Notes: generated by a model from the letters alone, not told the origin. Shown: positions 24,211 through 36,261, counted from the stretch's first letter. The stretch is DNA of 64,000 nt from Pseudeuparius sepicola (GCA_963920635.1 OY987301.1:44615820-44679819); one strand, 5' to 3'. Made by a program: numbers and translations.

Positions 24211-25213
24211 CCGATATGTTCATCCCCTAACCTCTAGCAACCCCAACTTTAAAATTTCAAATGGAACTACCCCCCTTGTGGCGCATTATTTTAAAGCCCT
24301 TTTTATTGCGAATACAGTGATGCGTCGTTTTTAGAAATCTGTTGAGATTTGACAGAATTATTGTCTAAAAACGGAAAGTTGACAATCCACTATACGCATA
24401 GTAATTTCTACACAAATGCCCGCCACTGCCACTAATAAGTTTTTTATATACTTCACACGACCAAATTACCTAGTTTTTATTGACGTGTCGATCAGTTTAC
24501 AAAAAAGTCACAAATGAAAAAGCTGAAGCAAAACAAAAAAAAGTTCATATACGAATTCAAACCTTATATATTTTTAAAATAACAAAAAGTAACTCTCACA
24601 AAATATTCTCGTATTGCTATTGAAAGTGGAAACGTATTTTCGAAATGGTGTATTCTAGCGCGGAAAGGGTAGAAATTGTTGCAATTTGTTATCGAAATCA
24701 TGATTGCGCTAAAGCTACAGCACGAATTGCAACAATTTCCAACCTTTCCGCGATAGAGTAACCATTTCAAAAAGACGTTTACACTTTCAATAGCAGGCTG
24801 AAACTAACGATTTCGTCGTTACAAGCAAAAATACGAGAATATTTTGTGAGAGTTACTTTTTGTTATTTTAAAAATATATAAGGTTTGAATTCGTATGAAC
24901 TTCTTTTGTTTGGCTTCAGCTTTTTCATTTGTGACTTTTTTGTAAACTGATCGACACGTCAATAAAAACTAGGTAATTTGGTCGTGTGTAGTAGATAAAA
25001 AACTTATTAGTGTTGAGCATTTATTTGTGTAAGAAATTACTACGCGTACCGTTTTTAGCCAATAATTCTGTCAAATCTCAACAGATTTCTACAAATGAAG
25101 CATCACTGTATTCGCAATTAAAAGGGCTTTAAAATGATGCGCCACAAGTGAGGTAGTTCCATTTGAAATTTTAAAGTTGGGATTGCTAGGGATTAGGGGA
25201 ATGAACATATCGG
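24211..25213. mobile_element. 1 kb hairpin element with transposase start at its centre
   Basis: Almost the whole span is self-complementary around ~24700. The ends are ccgatatgttcatcccctaa and its complement; inner words such as agtaactctcacaaaatatt also match across the centre. The arms differ by scattered small changes. At the centre the plus strand reads a short transposase-like N-terminus (24645-24758). The element therefore looks like an internal-deletion derivative of a mariner-type transposon with long inverted ends. I could not fix the target duplication: the 31 bp GC-rich inverted block outside it complicates the boundary. Confidence 0.78.
24645..24758 (+). pseudogene. Remnant N-terminus of a mariner-type transposase
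   Basis: The frame starts MVYSSAERVEIVAICYRNHD and continues CAKATARIATISNL before a stop. The pattern of aliphatic and charged residues (xSxAERVEIVxxYxxNxxxAxATAR) is how many insect mariner-family transposases begin, just before the first helix-turn-helix. Only ~38 codons survive, spanning the loop of the hairpin. No catalytic residues are present. Confidence 0.5.
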
Positions 25214-25330
25214 TATAATTTGATTTGCATCCCGGCACACAGCACCAATCTAGCATTTTTTAAATAGAACCAAAACTCTAGTAGCTCTCTGTCCTGTATC
25301 TAAAATGTGTACACATAAGTTACCTAATAC

Positions 25331-25366
25331 CATAGAAGAATTTAGTTGTAGTAAATTCTTCTATGC
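25331..25366. repeat. Small perfect stem-loop
   Basis: catagaagaattta and taaattcttctatg pair over 14 bp around gttgtag. It lies in the spacer between the inner hairpin element and the GC-rich inverted block. It shows no terminator or RNA-gene features. Confidence 0.6.
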
Positions 25367-25499
25367 TAATACATACTAGTAAAAGGATTGGGCTGATCCA
25401 GCACAGACGCGCTGCGGCCGGCACATGGACGTCTACGGTCACAGCGGCAACGGCTCGCTGCGCGGTGGCCCGTAAGTTTCCGTGGGCCCCGAATGGACG

Positions 25500-27302
25500 C
25501 ATCTTGGACAGGGGAGTATTCAGCTCAACGTGTTTACTTTCTGAGAAAAAAATATTCCTAAATTTATTTCATTTTCAAGAAAATTTTTGTTTTGTAATAT
25601 CTATAAATTTGTATATATACAAGGTATTTTATAGATATATTAATAAGTAAGAATATTCATATTCGTTACTATAATTTTAGAAATTTCGTTCTTCAAAACA
25701 AAATCATTTATGTTGCAGGTATATAAAGAATAGTATAAAAAAAGGGATGGGCTAAAATTTTCTGTTTCTGGGTAGGTATGAAAAAGCCTAATCTGAGACT
25801 AAGGGAAGTGTACGCCAATAGACCTTCTATTTTTTTATCTATTTTGATTAAAATAATTATTATATTAGTACTTACAGTTATCAAAAAATCTTTGGAAACA
25901 TTTCTTGAATTAAATTTCACATCCCATTTGCAGCTTCAAAAATATTATGCCATAGTGTCCATTCTATCTTATTGCCGCTGGTACTGTCCGATTTTGTTAT
26001 AAATAGCAAACTAATTTAATTTGTTCAGTTTCAAAATATACGAAAATAGGTATAAATCAACAAAGCTATACTGTCACATTCACCAGCGCCCGCGCATAGA
26101 CCCCTGCACAATGCAGATATTCCCGCACCGGTTGCCAAAAACCGTGTATAATGTAGTACATTTCCCAATTAAAAACTAGCATACAATGAGACCATTTATA
26201 GCAGTGCTTCCTTATTATAATTATAGGTAGGTTGGTATATAAAATTAGGCATTATTATCACTCAATTCATTGGCAAGGTGTTGAACAAATTTGGACAGCA
26301 ACCTAGACGTAAACGCCTTAAGTTTTTATTCAAACTGTGACTTTTGCAATACAAATTTTATTTCTTAATCTTTTTCTGTGTATTTTCTTTCATGGCAGGG
26401 CGCTCGGCGCTCATGACTAGAAAAAATTGCGGCAGAGAAGTGGGTTGCACTTTGTACTTAATAATATTTTTACAATTACAGACCACGGAGCCCCTTAACT
26501 TGAGGTCACAATTTGACTTTTTCATATCTTCATATCTTCACAAGTACCTAGCGCGAATATCATCCGTATTCGGGACATTTGACATTTTGTGAAAATAACA
26601 GACATTTTGACAAAGCCAGATAACAGCAGATCTCAAAATCTGTAAACCATACATATTAAAGACTGCAGCAGCTAAGCAACTGTCGGAGACAACCATTAGC
26701 TTACATTATTTGGTGCTACGCACGATATTATACTTTACTTTGTACTAAACCCCGTGGGTTGCCATCTGATTCTGCAAATCTTAAACTTAAGTCGTCTTGT
26801 CAAGAGCAAGTTTCTGCTTTGTGAATATAATAGTGTCATTTATTTTGTTAGCTAAACTGCAAAAAATGGCATATCCTCTTTAATGGTCACCTATTCGGCG
26901 CGTACGGTAATGAAACGTTATTCCGTTTTCACTTTAATAACGGCGGGAATTTGAATAGGTCCGTATTATCATCTGCCGTTACCAAGATTACTAGGTAAAT
27001 ACTATTAGTGTTGAAAAACAAAAATATTACCTATAAAGCTGAAAGCCATCATCGGCACATAACCTGGGAACAATTTGAACGTTGCTATTACATGGGCGTA
27101 CCAAATTAACTTAACAGTTATTTAATTTTCAAACTGCTCAAGAGAGTCCATGATTCGAGTCTGACGCTTTCCTACGCGATTATTGTCTTAAGGCCGTGGA
27201 ATAGATTTTAATCAGAATTCAAAACTTACATTTTTATGGCATTTCTGCAATTCTATTTTCTGCTGTGTGAAAAACGGCTTTTCAAATTACATATTATACA
27301 TA
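25500..27302. other. Unassigned DNA
   Basis: No gene, complete transposon or RNA gene was recognised. Small open frames at 25708-25920 (minus), 25778-26002 and 26344-26592 have no family resemblance I can name. Confidence 0.35.
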
Positions 27303-28066
27303 CAGGATGATTTTTTTAGGTCTACCACCGCGATTTTCTCGCTTATTTTACGCCCTACAAAAAAAGCGTAAGAAACAAAAATGTTGCAATTTTGGACAGC
27401 TAAAAGAAATCGGCATCCATGGCCAACTTGTCGCGCAATATTAAAAAAACCTCAAATTGAGCAAAACTATTAATAGCCGTGGAATGTTTATTTTAAGAGA
27501 CAGAGGAAAACTTTTATATTGAAAATTGATGGCACTGAGAAGCTTTATCCATCCACGTAGTCAGATAGTTTCAGCAAATTACACAGGGTCTTCGGCTCTC
27601 TTGAGACCATTCTAAGTTTTCTTAGTACAGTGCGAAAAGTTGGGCATGAAGGCCCATTCATTTTTTAAAGTCGCCTCGCTGACCAAAATTGCCATATTTC
27701 GTTTTCTTACGTATTTTCTGTGCGGCCTAAAATAAGCGAGAAAATCGTTTAATAAGAAATAAACAAAAAAATTCATAGCCTCAAGAGAGCCGAAGACCCT
27801 GTGTCTGACTACGTGCTTCTCAGTGCCATCAATTTTCAATATAAAAGTTTTCCTCTGTCTCTTAAAATAAACATTCCACGGCTATTAATAGTTTTGCCCA
27901 ATTTGAGTTTTTTTTATATTGCGCGACAAGTTGGCCGTGGATGCCGATTTCTTTTGCAGCACCACTTAGCTGTCCAAAATTGCAACATTTTTGTTTCTTA
28001 CTCTTTTTTTGTAGGGCGTAAAATAAGCGAGAAAATGGCGGTGGTAGACCTAAAAAAATCATTCTG
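27303..28066. mobile_element. 764 bp TA-flanked hairpin element
   Basis: It begins caggatgatttttttaggtc and ends with the complement gacctaaaaaaatcattctg, flanked by TA (27301-27302 and 28067-28068). The arms match across gaaatcggcatcca.ggccaa, ctattaatagccgtggaatg and cagggtcttcggctctc. The loop (~27605-27770) carries a further partial copy of the gcctaaaataagcgagaaaa word found near both ends, so it has internal repeats. There is no transposase; it is a non-autonomous Tc1/mariner-type element. Confidence 0.82.
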
Positions 28067-28120
28067 TATATTAGAGACATTTTCATTGTACCTACATAAA
28101 CAGGCGCAGTCTTTGACCCG

Positions 28121-28262
28121 TACAAAAAGTGTTAACAAAGGGGTAAAGTTGAATCTCTGGAGCACGCCTATAAAATTATTAAAAGATATTTCGAAAATAA
28201 AATTTTTGTTTTTCCACGAATTTTCTTTAAGACGTTTTGGGACCACCGACCTCCTTCCTTTC
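28121..28262 (+). repeat. Dispersed repeat, aaccagg...cctgg family
   Basis: A divergent copy with gtaaagttgaatctctgg, agcacgcctataaa and ccaccgacctccttcc, in the same order as 18766-18905. Confidence 0.5.
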
Positions 28263-28860
28263 CACGGCATAGAGGTTGTATCGTAAGGAGACCCAGTAAC
28301 GTCACCAAAAGCGGCCGTTGTGTCAATGTCTGGCCTTTTTGTAACTTTTAAGTGATTTTTTCGCGTCTGTGACTGTTCCGTGCACGAATAATATAATTTT
28401 ATGGTTTCGTGCGCGCAAAGTGGTGTGGACAAAATGAAAGTAGAAAGCACATCACAGGTTTGTACAAAAAGCGCAGGGCCGCATCACGCTATATTGCATT
28501 CTTGATATAATTAAAACAGAGTTGAAAATACATGCTTGATGGTGTTATAACATTCTACTCTTCAATTTCACAATATACCTGAAACCTAAAAATGCATGTA
28601 AACTAATTTTTTGGGAACAATTTTGTTGACTTAAGTGAAGTTTTGCAATAGTCCGGACCTGGCGATTTCCCCATATTGATTCGACCACCCGATGTCGTTT
28701 TAATGCTTGCCAAAAGTTTTTCGCTTACAGCGTCTTAGAATGTAACCTCATTGTTTGATCCACCATCCTAATTTAAAGTCTGCAATGTTGCCACACTTCA
28801 TAAATAATATCGTAATCTTAGTTAAAAATATACGAGCCATGTCTCAGTGAAGTAATAATA

Positions 28861-29470
28861 GTTATTTATGTACCAAGGCACTGAAGTTCAACTTTTTATG
28901 ACTCATGTGGAGTTTAGTTGCTGAGGCCTCTGGCCGAGGCAAATAAACCACATGAGTCATAAAAAGAACTTCAGTGTCGAGGTACATATTATATTTTTTT
29001 TGAAATCGGGGAAAAAAATGTTTTATTAGGCAAGAAAATAATATTAAGGGATCACCCGTCCATGAACCAACTACGCGCGGCGTTGCTTGACTTTGACGAT
29101 CGCTCTACCTAGGACAAGTATGATGAGACACGGCACCTTCTGACAGAAAAACCAAACTGCTGCTTCTTGTGCAGCCTACACAACAAATATATTGATATTC
29201 AAATTTACTAAAATATGTATACTGAAGGATTGCGCTTCTATAGGAAACAATTTCGCAATGTGTACGAAAAGTTAAATGAGCCTTTATCGGCCGGGTTTTG
29301 AATATTTGGTCACTTTTGACGGGCGATTTCTCCGCGTCTGACGTTTGATGTTTACATCTCGCCAAGGCCTACTTATTGAAAAAATCGTACAATAATGGGC
29401 TACATTATTGTACGATTTCTGTGCTTTTAATGACGATTTTGGGACATTTTAATGCCGATTTCAAGAAAAA
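28861..29470 (+). repeat. ~610 bp repeat, inverted copy at 57347-57896
   Basis: The copy starts with a palindrome: ggcactgaagttcaac and atgactcatgtgg pair with ccacatgagtcat and cttcagtg around gaggcctctggccgagg. It then contains aagatcaccc-type flank, gcggcgttgcttgactttga, cgatcgctctacctagg and gtttacatctcgccaaggcc. The order is the same, inverted, at 57347-57896. Compared with that copy it carries an extra ~44 bp with a self-complementary atcgtacaataatg...cattattgtacgat. The class is unknown. Confidence 0.75.
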
Positions 29471-29665
29471 ATATGTTTTTTGAAGAAATTTATCGTGTTA
29501 ACAGAAAAATTTATTAAAATCAACGTATTTTTCTAATTATATAGGAAACGTATATTCACTTTTGGCATATAATTTAACTATATTTTAACTAACAAAGAAA
29601 TTTGTTTCAAAGAAATTCCTAATATTGTCAATAAAAATAAAATCTACAAAAAATAAATAGAAAAT

Positions 29666-30115
29666 TACCACTGCGTTACATCGCCTTTTCGACTTATTAC
29701 TGCCTTGATATTATGTCTCAACATAGTGTTAACTAATGTTTGGCAATCATCTGGAGTGAAACTATTTCAAATTTCTTGGAGACGAGCACGCAACTCTGGA
29801 ACCGTTCTTGTGGCTTGTGATCGCAACTTCTTCATTATATGCCATAATGTTTCAATAGGCGAAAGATCTCGACTGCTAGCCGTCCATTTTAAAAGCGAAA
29901 TATTGTTTTCTAACATCCAATATTTCACTTTTTTAGCCATATGACAAGGGGCGCCATCTTGTTGGAAGATACATTCGATATTTTGCAAACAGTTCTTAAA
30001 TTTTTAGTTTAAAATTATTTTGATGGACGTTATGATCTACAAAGTGTAATTTTCCGACCCCTCTAGCTGACATGGATCCCCAAATCATCACGGAGGACGG
30101 AAACTTACTTTCTTC
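29666..30115 (-). pseudogene. Decayed Tc1-like transposase (DD34E), C-terminal part
   Basis: On the minus strand the fragments read SSVMIWGSMSARGVGKLHF, then CIFQQDGAPCHMAKKVKYW, then SSRDLSPIETLWHIMKK and finally SFTPDDCQTLVNTMLRHN with a stop at 29666. The second Asp (QQDGAP) and the Glu of DLSPIE are 34 residues apart, the DD34E spacing of Tc1. Stop codons and at least one frameshift separate the parts, and the N-terminal half with the first Asp was not found. SSRD replaces the usual SPD. It is inactive. Confidence 0.82.
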
Positions 30116-32074
30116 TTAAGGCAGTCCGTGTGATACACTTCTCCTTTAGTTTAGTCTATTTTTCTTCTGCCTCTTTGTTAGTAAAGGCTTTTCCTTTGCC
30201 TACAGATCGTAAAATTGAAAAGGGGAAACATCCAAAACAGTTTGGGCTTACCTTGTAAATTTTAAACTCTAGTTTTCGTTCAGCCCTGTGACATGTCGCC
30301 CTTGAAAAACATGTATATGTTGCCTGGTTCCATAATACTCTCAATTCTCCATAATTAGCCCGACGATTTTGCACAATAATCCTTCTCAGAGCCCTTAAAT
30401 TTGTATCAGAATAATATTATGGCCGACTTCAATTTCTCTGCTTCTGAGAAACGGATCCAGTAGTTTTGTAAAGTTGCACAAATATGTTGTGAAATGTCAC
30501 TAACGCCTATCGAAACATCAAATATTGTGATTTATTTCACAGCCGCCTACTAAACTTCAAGAAACAGACTAACTTAAGCTGTTTTCGTCGTGTATTTTGT
30601 TACAATCAAATTATTATACAAAACAACCAACTTGTTACCAACAATTCTAATATTATAATACTTTTCTTTTAGAACTATTGAGAACTAGTTGTTCGGTGGC
30701 AGAAATTAGACGATTTTAGGAAAAAACATAAGCGGGCAGGCGCTAGCTAGCTAGCCGTGATTGTGGGAAAAAATATAAAAACAAATCAATGAGCGCCATC
30801 TGTGGGCTCCTGCCTCCCAAAATCTCTGATAATATTATAGACAATATGACAGATATATTACATTCAAAACAATTAGCAGACTAGGCAAATAAAATTAAAT
30901 ATAATTTAAAAAAAGGGTGCGTTATGCCTTTAGGAACTGAGGTAAGAGGCGAGAAATATGTATAATAATACTTAATATTGTAGGTATCCAACAAACAATT
31001 ATGCACCAATCAATTATCACTTGAATGCAATAATAAGATGAAATGTGTATCAATAACAGTTATTGGTCTCGGGATGTAGCTACATCTGAGTAACATAATT
31101 TTAGACATGTTACATAACCCTATGTGATACCCTAAGTATATTCCTGTGTGAAATATATGTACGCTGCTATTTGCGAAATTCTGGAGCTCTACATTTAATT
31201 TAGACTTATCCGCATGGCATGGGTCGGGTAATAGACTTGTTGGAAATACCGGGTATTCTCAGCTCCTATCGACGACTAATAACCCGTGCCCCCGTGCGGC
31301 ACAGCAGCCGCGTCTCTGGAGATTGCTCTGATGGACGACTCGGTAGTTTAGTAACTAAAGGGAGGAGGACGTATGGACCGTGCCCACCCGCTCTGCCTGA
31401 TGCTTAGCAGCTGGAGGTGGTTGGATGTTGCGTAAGACAACGGCGAGTTGATAAGGCTTGTTTCGCAGCCTTAGAATAAGAGGCCCGAAGAAAGAAATGA
31501 CACAAATAGGACCTAATACCCTCAAATTCCGGGAATAGACATACCTGAGGTGGTGGATGGCCTCGAAGAGTCCCATGAAAACCACGTGTGATCGAGAAAA
31601 CCGGAAAACGGGCAAATGAAACCGTCAAATAAACAATAGGGCCAAAAATGATTTGCGACCCCGCAGCATTCGATTTCAAAAACAGTAACCCTTTTTGGAA
31701 AATAATACGGCTTTTACTTGGTTCGATGGTTCGTCATCGACGGCGATTGTCTTACTGACTCCGGAAGGTGAACTCGGAAGGTCAAAAGGTGCCTCACTCG
31801 GCCTAGCGACAAGAATCGGTGCATTCGAGTATTTTAGAAATATACCAAGTGGTCCAAAACTAAGCAACCCGCAGATCTACAATATTCAACAGCCCAAGAA
31901 AAGTTCAAATTAACAACTTATTAAATTATTTATTTAATAATATTTATTTTTATTTATTTTATTTATTTAATACGGGGATCAACCCCTTTACAGTAGTGTA
32001 ACAATTTCCTAATTTTATAACTGAATGATAGTAATAAAAATCGAACTAATGATAATTTTGGTGTTATTCACATA
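30116..32074. other. Unassigned DNA with a GC-richer block at ~31200-31880
   Basis: The open frames around 31219-31407, 31355-31679 and 31676-31913 overlap on both strands in a locally GC-richer stretch. Their proteins are not recognisable, and overlap on both strands suggests composition and not coding. No rRNA or tRNA match was seen. Confidence 0.35.
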
Positions 32075-33999
32075 TACAGGGTGATTCAAAACTATGCGGC
32101 ACCCTTTCAGGGGCGTAATTTACTCGTTAAAATAAGACGAAAAGTTCATATCAACATGGGTCCAAAAAACGCTTCGTTAAGAAGATACAGGGTGATTAAG
32201 CTTTCAAAAAAATGTTATTATTATTATTATTTTAATTTTGTGCCTTAGCGCCTTTCCAGTATCAAAAATTACCTACTCCTACTGCAATTCCATTTGAAAA
32301 TCATTTCGTTTACTTAAGGCGCTACGATACCCCCCCATTTTCAAGGGTTTCGTAGTTTACATCTCCTACTTGCATTTCTTAATATTTTCACTTGATTTTT
32401 TTTTGTGGCTTAGATAAAACTACGAAGAATCGTCGTTGTGTATCACGAACTGTGCAGGACTAATGCGACACTGTGAAAAAAAATGTCAAACATACCCGAA
32501 ATTCGACTATATTCGGTTAAGAATTTCGAGTATTTCCACCGCTCAAAAATAATTCGAAGGACACAACGACGATTGAGGCATTCTATAACATTATTTTAAG
32601 ACTACTTTCAAGTCGATACGTTTGTTCGTTTGGCTATGATTTGAAAACTACGAACCCATTGCCCGGCAATAAAATGATCCGTGAATTGGCCATTCGAGCA
32701 GGAATTAGACGTACGGAGATAGGCGGGCGGGCGGGCGTTCGCTGGAACTCGTGGTTCCCCTACTTCCCCCTACTTCGGCGTACCTCACCGGGCTCGGAAA
32801 CCACGTCAGGAGAACTTTCAATCGATATCAGATGGTTCATTTTTAATTTTATTAGTCTCAGTCTCCCTTATTTGTGTTTCGCTTGTTTTGAATGTTAGTA
32901 TGTTAGCAAATATTTATATTTCCGAGTACCCGAAGAAAATATTTTCTACCGCGACATTATGTATGTCGACTGGCATATAATAATACTCATTATTATTATT
33001 CCTCCAGGAATTATAAATAAATAATTATTAATCCATTGCGCCACAAATAAATTTTAGAAAATAAATAATTATTATTCACAAAGTACCTAATTTTTGCTTT
33101 TGTGTAAAATGGTTTAATCCCTAGGGCATAAAATGGCCTGGTCGTGCAAAAAGAGTAAATTTAAATTCTAGACCAAATTGTGCGCTTGATTTTTACTTTA
33201 AAAATGTGATAGGTACAAGTAATAATTTTGCCAAATAAATGGGTCATGTGAAGCATTTTTTGAAAACGAATTCCTATGTAAATCGCTGCATGATAAAAGC
33301 TAATTTATATACTTTCCAGAGGGAACGATAATAATTCTGACATCCAGTCAGTTTTAGAAACTTCTTCGTTAGAAGATTGTTCGAAAGTCATTGGAGTTGA
33401 AAATCGGGCAAAATAAAAATAGTACATTTTATTGTTCCAGTCTGTCGAATTTATGACATTTTAATACATTTTCTAGGATGTTCGATAATTCAGATTTGTC
33501 AGAATAAGGGGCAGTCAGGGCAAGAATACCTATAATGTTTGATAATGATGTCACAACAGTCACATGTAGTGAAACCAATAGTAGTAATTTGTGGGCTTGA
33601 GTGCTTTTATTCCCGTAGGTACCTTATATGGTTTCCAGAATTTGAGAGAGGGGTACCTACATATTTTGCATTTTGCACACTTATTCGGATTTAGGTATAA
33701 GTAGTACTGCAGGTGCATAGGGTTTGGGAAACAAACTTTCTGGGAAAAACAGGGCTTTGAATGGAACATTTACAAGGGATTAGAAATTAATAGCTCCTAT
33801 TATCTCACAACTATTACTTTATTTAAAAAGGGAGACCAGTTTCGTAACTCTATAAATTAGTCCTTGAGGATGTAATTTTATAGATTAACGAAACCGTTGT
33901 GATATAATATGGCCTATTCACTCTAATCCCTCTAAAGTGAACTCTTACAGTGTAGAAAGTTTTTAGTTAGATTTATTTATTATTACACAAATGTAAATA

Positions 34000-34366
34000 T
34001 GGAATACCTACTAGTTATATAAAACATTTTGAAGAAGTAGACTTTAGACGCACTTTTTTAGTCGTAGCAACACTATTATGCAGAACAATTATCCAATCAA
34101 ACATTAATAGATGTTCAACTGACCCTAATGTGGTTCAAGAAGAATTCGGTAATCGAATCGTTAATTTATATTTTATAATTGAGCAATTACAAGTTTTTTT
34201 TATACACGAACCCTTCATAGCATGCACCTTTGCTGATATGAAAAATAATAGTAAAATTGCTTCGACGCCAAAAAGCTATGCAGTGTGTTGCCAACGAAAA
34301 GTGAACGCCCTGAAAAATATCATTTTTGCAATAAAGCAAACAGGCCACCGCCGTTTTTTAAATATA
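34000..34366 (+). other. Open frame shared by both TTAA elements, function unknown
   Basis: The frame contains EEFGNRIVNL, IIEQLQ, FFIHEPFIACTFADM and CQRKVNALKNIIFAIKQ. Copy B (55091-54726, minus) keeps the same frame although the stretch between LQ and FIHEP differs by three bases, which conserves the reading. In copy A it is cut by the mariner insertion at 34367 just after RRFLNI. Upstream, a T-run of 6 in A and 7 in B puts the two copies out of frame, so only the core is consistently open. No family is recognised. It may be an exon of an element-encoded protein or chance. Confidence 0.3.
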
Positions 34367-34937
34367 CAGGGTTAACTATCACTTAGTACAAAAATTTTTA
34401 TGGCAGATAAAGAAAAATTAGACTTGCTAAAATAAATTTTCAAAAATTTTCTAACATTTGTCTTAAGCCTAAAAAAATTTTTTTTCAAATTGTATTAAAC
34501 CCCTCAAAAAACGCCGCCTATGGACGCCCGCGCGACATGTCTAAAAATTTCGCATATGTCAATAGCGCGGCGTTGCCACGTCTATCAATTTATCCGAGGA
34601 TTCACCACAAAATTTCGATTTCCTTTTAAAAACGATTACTTTCTGAGGAACATGTAGAATGCCTATGAAACACCTACCTTACTGACATTTCCAGGATTGT
34701 TTGCACCATTTTCTGTTTTCTTGCTTTTTTACATTAAAAGTCACACAACACAACATTCACATTTTTTAAATCTGTTGGGGATCTCTTGGTTTCCCTCTGC
34801 TATTCCTTTTGTTTGAAGCGAGGTACTCAGCCTGACGACCACGACGAGGTAGATCCCCTCCGCCAGGAAAACCCCGAAGGGTAACCGAAAAATCACAACT
34901 GCACTAGCACACATTGCACAAATGCACATGCAAAGCA

Positions 34938-36261
34938 CTACAGTAGCTGTTCAAAGAGGCCGCCGTTAACTTCGATGCACAAATTCACTCGGTTAACTAA
35001 AGAAGTCCGGATACGTGCAAAAAGTCCATGATTATTCCGGATTTGAACAGCTGCACCTTCAATTCGTTCACGTAACTGCTGCTCGTTGTCGATTTCCTGC
35101 TCGTACACAATCGCCTTCATGAATCCCCAAATACAAAAATCCATTGGATTCAAGTCTGGTGATCGCGGCGGCCATGCAATGGGCCCTCCTCTTCCGATCC
35201 AACGGTTGGGGCATTGGTCGTCTAAAAGTGCACGAACAGGTCTCGCAAAATGGGCTGGTGCACCATCGTGCATAAACCACATGTCATGCAGTACTTGTAG
35301 TGGCAAATTATCAAACAAAACATTTGTCAGAAAATACAAGTATCGTTCAGCGTTTAAATTTTCCGGTAGAATGTATGGTCCAATTAATCGATCTCCATAA
35401 ACTCCAGCCCAAACATTGATGGAAAACCGACGTTGGAAATTAAACCGCCGAACAGCATGTGGGTTCTCATCGGACCAAATATGGCTGTTGTGTCTAAAAA
35501 AAAAACAAAAATTTAGAAATATTCACAATTTTGGCGAAGGCGTTAGGATTGACATAGCCAATTTTATAATAAATAAAAAAGATAATATGGAGGAGAGAAA
35601 GCTATAAGTAAGTAAAAATTTACATACGTGTTTAAAACCCCAGCACGTGTGAAGCAGCATTCGTCTGTCCAAAGAATGTTGAAAACAAAGTTTGGGTCTT
35701 GGGCGATTCGATCACGTAGCCAAGTGCAGTAGGTCATTCTCACCGGAAAATCATTTGCTTCTAATGCTTGGACCTTTTGTATGTGATAAGGGTGAAGGCC
35801 GTTTTCCCTTAGAATCCTCCATGCCTGTAAATAATTGTATTGTTACATTTTAAATTTTATGTAGGTATTAGGTGCAAGCAAAGACAATCCCATCACATGG
35901 GATAGTCTTTGGTAGAAGTCAGTTTTATTGGTTTTATTTTACTTGCCTTGTTCTGAGATATTCCCAATCTCCTTGCAATAGCTGTAGTGCTTATGGAAGG
36001 TTGCTCTTCCACCAAATCAAGCACTGACTCAACATCGTCCATGTTCATTTGCCCTCCAGGCCCACCCCTTCGAGCTTGCAAAACACCAGTGTTTCGCATA
36101 CGTTGTACAATGTTCACGAAAGTACGTGGGTTAGGCATATTTGCCCTGTTAGGAAAACGAATACGGTATTCTGCTGCAGCTCGATGTGCACTTTCATCGC
36201 ATCTCCCGTACATTATAACCATGTCCGTCAACTCGGCGTTCGAATACTCCGGCATTTTCAC
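34938..36261 (-). CDS. DD41D mariner transposase, intact with two introns
   Basis: Three exons join to 356 codons including the stop: 36261-35947, 35824-35628 and 35493-34938 (315, 197 and 556 bp). Exon 1 encodes two helix-turn-helix units, ending in ARRLGISQNK. Exon 2 opens AWRILRENGLHPYHI and carries ILWTDECCF (first Asp). Exon 3 begins by completing NTHNSHIW and carries WFMHDGAPAHF (second Asp) and WPPRSPDLNPMDF (third Asp); the latter two are 41 residues apart. Intron 1 uses gcaagt with an ...ttacag acceptor (GC-AG); intron 2 is gtatgt...ttttag. No stop or frameshift was found in any exon. An alternative start is the inner ATG two codons on (36255). The protein should cut and reinsert its element at TA. 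Confidence 0.88.

Noticed and set aside
28434..28457. ATG plus eight codons before a gtttgt donor
   Set aside because: Too short, weak donor and no supporting context.
31718..31740. ggttcgatggttc, resembling a tRNA B box
   Set aside because: No matching A box or cloverleaf arms at the right distance.
31219..31913. Several overlapping frames on both strands in a GC-richer block
   Set aside because: Overlap on both strands and no recognisable motif point to base composition and not coding.
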